A stretch of 64,000 bases of DNA. It comes from Anthoceros angustus (taxonomy: Eukaryota > Streptophyta > Anthocerotopsida > Anthocerotales > Anthocerotaceae). Within the stretch, counting starts at the first letter, position 1, and each line of letters starts with the position of its first letter. The notes below the pieces were generated by a model. The model was not told the DNA's origin. It saw only the letters and a program-made list of their open reading frames with translations, and did not search any database. The translations under genes and the position numbers were made by a program. The stretch spans positions 1-64,000 of the forward strand of contig MU008215.1 of the NCBI GenBank assembly GCA_010909165.1. Reading direction: 5' to 3'. Of this stretch, positions 55,600 through 64,000 are shown one piece after another.

Positions 55600-57809
55600 C
55601 CTCCTGGGCTGTTGCGCGTCTACATCTCCACTTTTCCTCCTGTTGGATAGTTCGGTCATTTGCGCGCTGAGGTGCCACCGCCATCCCTTGGCGATTTGCA
55701 AAGGAATCTAGCACAATGATCCAGCTGACCCCGTAGCCATTCCTTGGAAGAGAGAGGCACCCCAGGGAGGACAATACTGATGTTTTTCTGGAATATGACA
55801 GTATGGTGATTCCTTGGCCTTCGGACAGATAGTTGTTTTGTCCTTGGGCCTTTGGGGTTTTGAAATTGTCCGCAACAGTATATAAGGAGGGAGCTCGACA
55901 GTGATCAGACATTCGGACTAATAGGAGGGATTGAGAGGAGGAGCGACTGGAGCGCTCTGTGGAGAAGGAGTCATCGGAGCACTCGGCTGTGACTTGGAGG
56001 AACCCTCCCGCGTGTCCTTCAGTCGGAGTAGATGTTTACTCCCGTTGCATGCGGAGAGTGACGGGCTGACGTGGCCGGGGAGTAATCTGGTGCCGCCACT
56101 TCCAGGCCTGGTACCGATCCTTGGCACTACAGGTTTGGGATTTAGCGAATGTGCCTCCCTTACGCGTAAGTCCTCTGACCCTCCTCACCGTTCCTCCTTT
56201 TGGACTAGCCGTTGGACCCTTCCTCAGGTCCGGCTCCTCTCCATGCCGTCCATCCCGTCGGGGGACGGACGACCTGTCCTCCCGCATCTTTGCCAAGTCA
56301 TCTTCTCGTTACTACCTTCTCGTCAGCAATCTTCTCGGTAAGAAAAAGAAAAAAAGAAAAAAGAAACCTAACTAATATGAACAAAACTATGAGGCATCCA
56401 TCTCTTCTCTGACCGTGGACCCAAAATTCGGTGTTCCACACTATGGCTAAGAGGGCCAGAACTATCTTGCTGGGGGATGGATGGTGATAAAGGGTGTGTG
56501 GTGGGGAAGATAAGGGTAAGGTCCCCCCTAGGGTTTTGAAGAACTTGACATCTGGCTCTCTTATGATCATAGTTGATGCCTTGGAGGATTGCTTGTAGCT
56601 AAGACTATTGTTAGCTAGGAGCCTTAAAGAGGAAGCTATGATCGTTGCAAGTGGATGAGGTAGATAAGGATTATTTAAAGGGCTGCTGACGGCTGGGGTA
56701 GGTTCCCAAGGAAAGTATTAATGAGGCCTTTTTGAAAGATCAAGAGATATTAGATTGTGTAGCTGGCAGGCGTTAAGGAGAGGGAGGCTGGCCTAAGAGA
56801 GGTCGTATGCGTATGTCCTATATAGGAGGACAAGTTTAAGAAGTAAAGTATCACGTCTTGCACTTCCAAACTCGCGAGTCCTTTGCTCCTTGTGAAGGAA
56901 TTTGGTGCCGGCTGCAAGCTAACGTAGTGTCTGGTAGAGAGGAAGTCTGCGGTGGTCGGAGTGCTTGGCAAAGGACTCGCTCCCTGCGGGCGCCTTGATG
57001 GGTTGCTCCCCTTGTGTATGGTTGTTGTGAAATTGCTTTGCTTTGGGTGTGTGGCGATGCCGAATGAACTCTCGGCTTGAGGGTAGACTACAGGGAGAGA
57101 CTCTTTGGAGGTTCTTGCTATCTCGTCTCAAACTCATAGCAACCGGCCCAAGGAAGAACTTGTTGGCTTGTAGGTGGACCCCAATGTTGTCTTAAGTAAG
57201 GGCGATGAGCTTGAAGTGAGGTTAGAGTAGGAGGATGATGAGTTGAGTCAAGTTGCGCGTTGAGGATGAGGAGGAGTGGAATGTTGAGTAGAGGATTAGA
57301 GTGTAGGAAATAGCGGAAGGCCCAAGGAGGAGCCTACGAGATGAATCCCAAAGCAGTGCAAGGGTGCAGCTGTTGTAGAGGGGAAGTTAGAGGGCGCCTT
57401 GCTTGTTGAGGGGGCTGATGTCGTGAGTGGGTGTAGGCAACGATTGATCTCTCAAAATCCGACGGTCCACACAAGTCTCATGGGATGAAATCCAACATGC
57501 TAAGCGACAGTGCGATAAGTGTGGCCACTAGAGGGTGAATATCGGAAGCCCCGGGATTTTCCTCCCACAGTGGGCACGCCAGGTTGTAGTTGGAGCATGA
57601 GGGCATGGAAGTTGGAGAGGCCTTAAATTGGGGCGAGATAGCCTATGCTCTGCCGCTAGGTGTGACCCTACCAATGGTAGGATGCGCCCCTATGTGCGTT
57701 GGGGTAGGGTGTCTTCTCCCCATGTAGGAGTGAGGGTGGCTGGCCCACCAGTGCGCTAGATCTCCTACAACTCTCCTACAAGTGGTAGGAGGGGTAGGAC
57801 TGTGGAATG
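55600..57809. other. No recognised gene
   Basis: Some open minus-strand frames near 55912-56296 are proline-, serine- or arginine-rich and of low coding likelihood. An A-rich tract, (A)nG-like, lies at 56340-56370. The region next to the family B LTR end contains CCTAC/GTAGG words near 57660-57790. Confidence 0.4.
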
Positions 57810-58614
57810 GGTTTTTGCATCTGAAGACGCAAAGAGGCCACATTTACCCTCTATGTCGTTATAGTCCTAGGATTCGATCCCAAGGGAATGGTGTTGTGTC
57901 AAGGTGTGCTAAATCTATGGATTCTAGACCCCCGTCGCTCGCTACCCACCTTCTCCCCTACCACCCAAACCCACCAAGTGGTAGACTCGGCCACCGGTGG
58001 CCGGTTCGGCCACCAGCGGGCCCCACCCGCCGCCCGTCGGAGTCTATTCACACCGACTTCTCTAACACGGACCTAGGGGCTATCGGACACCTATATCGCC
58101 TCACCTTACTTGAGAATTTGCGATCCTACCACACGCTTCCACTCCCCTCCGATTTTCCCTCACACTCTCACAATCCCTCGGCACAACTACCTCAGGAACC
58201 TTTCCCTTCCCAATGAACTCTCCCTCGTCTCACGGGCCACAGACCCCTTTTCCCTTGGGCCACCACAGACCCTCCTTGGGCCACACAGACCCTCTCATGG
58301 AATGAACACACCTGGTGGCAGCAGTTGGAAAAGAGGATCAGGAAGAAAACCCGGTCGGTGCTTGGGCGATTCGCCTTCGGCAATTCCGCCTCGGCCGTCC
58401 GCGGCACTCCTACCTCTTTTCGGCTGGCCACCTTCCGTTACCCAGTGGAGCTTGGCCACTCCGCTCTCGACCATCCGAGATCTTCCGGCCTTCTTGTGAC
58501 GAGGCGGTCGCCCGAACCGTTTGATCTTGACGGGCGTCTCCAATCAACCCCACTCGGCGGTTCGATACACGGAAGTTCACACACGAAATCGTCCTTGAGA
58601 GACACCCAGGGTCT

Positions 58615-58620
58615 CTTATA
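58615..58620 (-). promoter_or_regulatory. TATA box 2 of the family B LTR
   Basis: TATAAG in GATGTATAAGAGACC on the minus strand, at +2888 and 136 bp after the LTR frame stop. Confidence 0.55.
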
Positions 58621-58755
58621 CATCGTGTGGTCCAACACGGCTCACTTCTCTTTAGTGTCTAAAATTGTAGCTCCTACCACGGCGCCTTACCAATCTAAGC
58701 AACAACTCTACGGTGATGGAACTCCCTATCCTCTCGCTGAAAAGGAAACCCGGTC

Positions 58756-60858
58756 CTAGGCTATCGCGACTCTCCTAAAATCAGCTGCCGCCTCGCGATT
58801 CTTGCCTCGCCCTCGGCCCATGGGGACCCCTCTCGCTCTTGCCTCGCCTCGATCCGGCGATTTTCCCCACAACCTCCACCTCGCTCTCCCTGAATTTCCC
58901 TCGCGCCTTCCAGCGGGCGTTGCGCCTGTGACCTCTATGTCCATTGTCCGCTCCTCCTCATTTGGACAACCATCAGTGTGCTCCTCCCTCCATGCTCGCT
59001 GCGCCTCGCTCATCTCTTCCGGCACTTGCGGAGGATGGCGCCCGCTCCTACTCGAAGGAACCAGCAGTAGCGCTGTGGCGGTCAAGATGTCTGACCCGGT
59101 GGTTTACGCCCCTCTGTCCCAACAACCACATACACGTTTAGAGTGAGCACCGCTCACCATGCGAGCGGGGACATGAGCATCCTCATCCGGACGCCGTAGC
59201 ACTGTCGCCCTTCGATCTGAGGTCCTTACCCTCTCCTCCGTGGACAATCACAGGCGGCTGTTGATTCTCCGGGATCATCCTCCATCTGCGACACTCCGTC
59301 GGTGACTTCCCCACCTCGGTTCCCGTTCCACGGTGGCTGGTTTAGCCACCGTGGTGGTTCTTCCACGGTGGTTGTTTGCTCCTGCGGTGGGCATTGCTCG
59401 GCCTTCTTGGTTTGGCCACCTCTCTCTTGACTCGGCCCTAACCCGTCTCTTCCGCTTGTACCTCTCCGATTCTTGAATTTCTCCAAGGCGCCATCGCTTC
59501 CACACCTCTGGACTCGCGAGACCTCATCTTGAAGCTCTTCAATTGTAGCATCGCCCCTTGACTGATTTACTAAAGCTTCTGAGTGGACATGTGCCTTAAG
59601 CTCCATGCCTTGCATAAGGCCGCCACTCCGTCTGCGCTCCTCGGCCGCCTTGCTCGCCTTCGGGCTCTCCAACTTCTCCTTGAGCAACTTCTCCGTTGGC
59701 CTTGCACACTCGGCCAAGTGAGAGCCATGGGCTTGATCGAGGAGATCCGCTGCGTCGTGCCATGGCCAAGTCAAACCACCAAATCCCCAAATTGGGCTGT
59801 CCCTTGCCCATCCGCCTCCACAACAATTCGTGTCGGCGGTGTCTCCTATCCCCACCTCGGCCGGACGGTTCGGTGAAATGTCGCCAAAATGTCCGGAGCT
59901 CGTTGCGGTCTCGGCTGAAGTTAACCCCTCCTCTCCTAGGGGTTGATGCCTTGCCTCTTCCCGCTTCATTCTCCCCTAGCGGCGATTCATCCCCCACGGA
60001 GGGAGCAACTTGCCATTTCCCTTTACTTTTCCTCCTTTACCGTTCCTGCGTCTTGACTGGTGACCACAGGTGTGGCTGTGGGTTCCTCCTCTGCTGTGCT
60101 GCCCTCCCTTCTTCGATCCCGTTCGGGTTGCCTTCGCTTCTTACCCTTGGAAACTTCCCTCCTCTTAGAACCTTCGAGCGCACTCCCAAGCTGGAATCCT
60201 TGCCCGAATCCTCCTTCAATTCCTCCTCTTCTACCTTGAGTTCCTGGCCGGCTTCCAACCATGCGGGACCACGACTTCAACTCCGTTAAACACCGGAATG
60301 CGCAAATACATGAATCGGAAAAGGCGAAATCAAGGAGGGCCGAGGGAAGAAGAGTAAATTCGCCTTCTCCTCACAGGCTCTTTCGAAAATCATCCTCCCC
60401 AATCAATTTGTGTACCCTTGACCACCTCGTGAAGAAAAACCAAGAAGTGATCCGCCATATGATCCGACTTCGGTTACGTAAGGAAACAAAATCCATTTGG
60501 CCAATCCCCACCGGTGCGAACACGAGTTGGCGAGTCACCCGACCATTGTTCACTCTCACTTCCCGAGGCTTCATGCGGCGCTGCAGCTTTCAAGGTCTTC
60601 TTTTTGGGGTCAATCACCAAGCTCCCATCCTCGATGCTTCGCCCATTTTGCTCGAAAGAGGGCCAATCCGATCTGCGGCCTTTTCCTCGCGTCACCCTCT
60701 TGCGACTTGGTCCTTAATTGCGGGCGCACTCTTGCACCAATGCACGGTACATCGTAGCACCATTTCTTCTCCATGAACTTGACAGCTCCCGCACTGGCTC
60801 TCACTTTCCGATGGTCCATGTTGGGCCCTGCGTGGATTTGACGCGGCTCGGGCGCCAT
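58756..60858 (-). pseudogene. LTR-embedded reading frame of family B
   Basis: ATG at 60858 opens MAPEPRQIHAGPNMDHRKVR, the counterpart of MAPKVT...WPNMDHWKVR in family A, followed by KFMEKKW. Further on are DLLDQAHGSHLAECARPTEK, ALVNQSR and IEELQDEVSRV (coiled-coil-like), and ERYKRKRR. A threonine/proline-rich stretch (TTTVEEP) comes next, then EEMSEAQRAWREE and the end FRRVAIA at 58756. The frame spans 2.1 kb, as in family A, and is broken by several indels. The function is unknown. Confidence 0.5.
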
Positions 60859-61275
60859 CTCCTTCTCGTTGTCTCCCAAAACAAAACCTCGACTACCCTG
60901 CGGATCACGGTCGGAAGAGAAAAAAAATCGAGCCGCCCTCGCGCTCCTTCCACGCCTCCTCGCGAACTTGCGGTGATTTCTCTCCTCGCCCGCGCTCTGC
61001 CTCGATCGTGGCGCCTTTTCCTCCTGCAGGCGAGGCGGTGATTTGGCTGGCGTCGTATGCCGCGCCCCTCTTCTGACTCGCTCGCCCCTCACGGAAAGTC
61101 GCGACCTCGAGTCTTGGGTGTGCCCTTCTCCCGATTGCGCTCCGGTGGTGGTAGTCCCGCTCCGCCACTAGGGTTGTAAATTCCCCACAGTGCATGCGTC
61201 CGTTTCTCGGCCACCGTGGTGGAACTAGCCACCACCCACTTGACTACACAAGCGGCATATTGTGAGCATCCCTAG

Positions 61276-61283
61276 CATATATA
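61276..61283 (-). promoter_or_regulatory. TATA box 1 of the family B LTR
   Basis: TCTATATATG on the minus strand; TATATATG starts at +225 of the LTR, the same position as in family A. Confidence 0.55.
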
Positions 61284-61559
61284 GACACCTTTTATTCTAA
61301 AATTCCCAATACCCAAGGACTCTATTTCTACCCCCCTCGGGGTCAAACCTAAGGGTCGAAAAATTATTATTATCTCCAAGGGCCAAGGACCATTCCGTAT
61401 AAAAGACTCGACGATTCTCAAAGCACTGCTATTCTAACACACCCAAAACAAAAAAATCGTTCACCACGACACTTGAGGCGGGGTTAGTTCACATGTGGTC
61501 TTCCACATACTCCCTTCTCATTTGTTGGCGTCCTCGCCAACTTATTGGTAATATTTCTT

Positions 61560-62700
61560 GACCCGCCAACCGTTGGCGTTGGCAAGGTGAGCCACTAAAA
61601 TCTTGGAGTTGAATTGATCCGTTGTCGAAAACTTACGAAACTACGAAGGGCCCCATCCATCGAGATGTAATTTACGGAAAGTGCATGTATCGGTTATCGT
61701 ATAGTAAAGCGGATCCCGGGAACAACGTATTCTTGACGCTTCAATCTCTTGTCGTGCCACTCCTTCCTCCTGTCTTGGACATCCCGCATAACTTGGAGGC
61801 TTGTTCTCTCCTCCGTGTGTCGTCTGAAACCCACCAACCTTTCCAATGACTTTCCTCCACGGCATTCGACTTGGTTCCTGTATTCTCGGTGGGAACTTGA
61901 ATTCTATTGGCATGATGAATGCCGTAAGTAAGACTGGGGTTTCTTTGCGTTGTCACTTTTTGCGGTCCGATGCGATCTTGAATCATTTCATATCGATCAT
62001 ACGCATCGGTGAGTTTGGTTAGGATCTTGCACAACAAGCCATTTGCCTTTTCCGTCATTGGCTTTTGGGTTATAAGGCGTGGACTTCACAGTAGGCGCGT
62101 TGAAGTGGTTGGTCATGTTGGAATTACGATTGTGAAATGTGTTCCTCATCGCCCCGGCTCCAGTGAGCGGTGATGATTTGCTCGAGCAGAATCGCTCGAC
62201 GGCGCCGAATCTGGCGTGCTTCTACCATCCGCGTCGATGTCTGGCCACGGGATGTATTGGTTTTGGCGAGCCTTGGTTTTGTGGATAGGACCGACAAAAT
62301 CGATTCCCCATTTCTCGAATGGTGCGGTGCAAGTATGGGGACAAGGGGCCATTGGGTTGTTCTTTGTTGGCTTGCCGACCCTTTGGCGCGTCCGCGGCGC
62401 TTCACGAACTCCGGCATCCTTGTACATTGTAGGCCACCAATAGACCTCAAAATTTTCACGCATGTGACATGCGGCATAATGACCTCCGCCTCTTCTTCGT
62501 GTAAAGAGCTCGGGACTCGCTCACACGCTTGCCGCTTAGCTCCACTGCCGTCCGGGGCCGACGGTATAAATTCATATTGTGCCGTGTGAGATAGTGCGGA
62601 GTAGTGGACAAACGCTTTGAATCTGTCTTGGAAAGTGGAGGAATTTGGCCGTGCCAAGATAATCGTATATCTCTCGATATGTTGGTCTTAAGCCACCCTC
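61560..62700 (-). pseudogene. Family B integrase region
   Basis: The zinc domain is near 62390-62480, with MRENFEVYWWPTMYKDAGVR and EFVKRRG in different frames. The core has EKWGIDFVGPIHKTKA near 62290. TEKANGLLCKILTKLTDAYD is near 62055, and MPIEFKFP near 61910. The C-terminal MHFP and MGPS words end near 61640. Frameshifts are frequent. No chromodomain is seen. Confidence 0.7.
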
Positions 62701-62829
62701 CCTTCTCAATCGATCTTGGCTCCCCTCCTTCGAGGGGCTTCCTTTGGTTGGTTTGCAACTCCTGAGCAGTGTCTCATCGGGAAAGTCGTCTTCTGGTCCT
62801 TTCCACCTTCCTGTTTTCAATCGAGATAT

Positions 62830-63190
62830 GAAGTCGGCATTGATATGCTTCCTACCTCTCTCGTTTCCCTTTGTGAAGGTAAACTCACAGCGGCAAGATC
62901 CGGCGTCTATCGTCCGAAAGGTCGGGTTTATTCACAAGGTGTTTCAAGGCAAAGTGGTCAACATGGAACACAAATTCATACGAGAGGAGGTAGTGTCTCG
63001 AATTTCGACCGAGTAAACCATTCCCGATGCTTGCGCTCCGTGGTGGTATACTTTCGCTCCGTCCGTTAGTTGTCTCGGCATAGTAGATCGGAAAATCCTT
63101 CTTCTTCTCATCCGCTGCTGGGGTACCCAATTGCAAATCTTTGAAACATCAGCAGCGTGGAACTTCTTACTCGATCCGGTCCTTTTAGCG
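62830..63190 (-). pseudogene. Family B RNase H region
   Basis: KKKDFPIYYAETTNGRSE and SRHYLLSYEFVFHVDHFALK, then HLVNKPDLSDDRRRI. The equivalent of the VDVSA catalytic box is lost in indels near 63150. Confidence 0.65.
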
Positions 63191-63269
63191 TGGGGCTGTA
63201 GCGGTGTGGTGCGTAAGTCACGAAATGCTTCCTCCGTTCGTCGTCCACTCCCACTCCCGATCCTTCCTT

Positions 63270-63990
63270 AACAAGCTCGTTAGTGGGCGGCCGCTTGGCG
63301 AAATTTGGAGCAAGCGTCTATAATATCGACCATCCCGGGAACCGCGGAGTTCCTTTAGCGTTATTGGTGCTCTAAGGGTGGCGATGACCTTTACCTTGTC
63401 CGGATCTACTTCTATACCTCGGCTTGAAATTCGATGCTAGCGAATTCCTCGACATGCAGTAGCACTTTTACGGATGCGAGCATAATTGCGTTGCTCGGCG
63501 CTCGAGCACTTCCGGAGGTGCGACAGATGGTCCTTGACAGCCCCGAATACGCAGAAGTCGTCCAGGAAAACTTCCATAAAGTCGCGAAGGAAGTCCTTGA
63601 AAATTTTGACGATGGCTCGCATGAAGGACCCAGGTGCTCCCGTCAACCCAAATGCGCTGCGCTTGTAAGCATATGTCCCCCAGTCGGTTGTAAAAGCGGT
63701 CAGAGGCCAATCGCTCTCCCTAAGGTGCAGCTGATTATACCCAGAGTACCCGTCTAGGAATGAATACGCCATTCTGCCTGCGACCAGATCCAGGATATTA
63801 TCGATGAAGGGTAACGGAAAGTGATCCTTCTTGGTGACCTTATTCAACCTTCTCCGATCGACAAACTCGGATTTTGCTGGCCTCTTAGGTACTACCACTA
63901 TTGGAGCCACCCATTCGGTATTGACTATAGGATAGATCACGTCGCCTTGAGGTACATCTCCAAGCGATCCTTTACCTTGAGGAGTACTTG
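63270..63990 (-). pseudogene. Family B reverse transcriptase
   Basis: A frame open from 63940 to 63437. It reads YPIVNTEWVAPIVVVPKRP, RRLNKVTKKDHFPLPFIDNI, MAYSFLDGYSGYNQLHLRES, TTDWGTYAYKRSAFGLTGAP, FLRDFMEVFLDDFCVFGA and DHLSHLRKC. Both catalytic boxes (FLDG and FLDD) are present, so this is the most complete reverse transcriptase core in the window. The frame is lost at the thumb near 63437. Confidence 0.85.
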
Positions 63991-64000
63991 GATTTAACTT

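Larger units (their letters stand above)
57810..61507 (-). repeat. 3' LTR of the family B element
   Basis: It starts on the minus strand at 61507 with TGTGGAAGACC after the tract GAGAAGGGAGTA. The end near 57810 is set by loss of similarity to the left copy (832-3036). Length is about 3.7 kb. It has the same internal order as family A. Confidence 0.75.
57810..64000 (-). mobile_element. Family B Ty3/gypsy element (Athila/Tat-like), cut by the window end
   Basis: On the minus strand the order is reverse transcriptase, RNase H, integrase, polypurine tract and 3' LTR. The internal region 5' of reverse transcriptase and the 5' LTR lie beyond the window. The protein words are very close to family A in pol, but the LTR is clearly diverged and starts TGTGGAAGACC instead of TGTAAACGATC. 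Confidence 0.8.

Overview
This window looks like nuclear DNA of a land plant. Most of it is Ty3/gypsy LTR retrotransposons related to the Athila/Tat branch. It also holds a plant-type mitochondrial coenzyme A carrier gene with seven exons, and beside that gene a cluster of five predicted box C/D snoRNAs. Nothing seen fixes the species. The first ~830 bases are foreign: they read as a Bacteroidota-type surface protein, so the left edge is probably a chimeric or contaminated join.

Layout: 1-830, bacterial fragment. 832-3036, LTR fragment of retrotransposon family B on the plus strand. 3037-4726, degenerate Ty1/copia-like piece on the minus strand. 4727-22971, family A element A1 on the plus strand. 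22972-23311, spacer. 23312-43851, second family A element (A2). 43852-46362, spacer with a CACTA-like end and a tandem repeat. 46363-48438, CoA carrier gene (minus). 48439-49221, shared upstream region. 49222-50475, snoRNA cluster (plus). 50836-57809, poorly recognised DNA with two degenerate coding stretches on the minus strand. 57810-64000, family B element on the minus strand, cut by the window end.

The family A elements have TG...CA LTRs, a tRNA-Asp-like primer-binding site, gag with a CCHC knuckle, protease, reverse transcriptase, RNase H, integrase and a polypurine tract. Nearly every reading frame is broken by small indels. Many segments are also tandemly duplicated in the same orientation, with junctions at short shared words. 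The bacterial end carries the same kind of frameshifts, which suggests that many of the indels are consensus errors rather than true decay. The tandem copies may also be assembly products.

The most interesting signal is the LTR itself. In both families the base LTR is about 3.7-3.8 kb. It carries a first TATA box about 223 bp from the LTR start, a broken reading frame of about 2.1 kb whose conceptual protein is recognisably conserved between the families, and a second TATA box near +2890, just after the frame's stop. This suggests a transcription unit wholly inside the LTR, followed by a second promoter for the gag-pol RNA. The second signal is the compact box C/D snoRNA cluster, divergently arranged with the CoA carrier gene.
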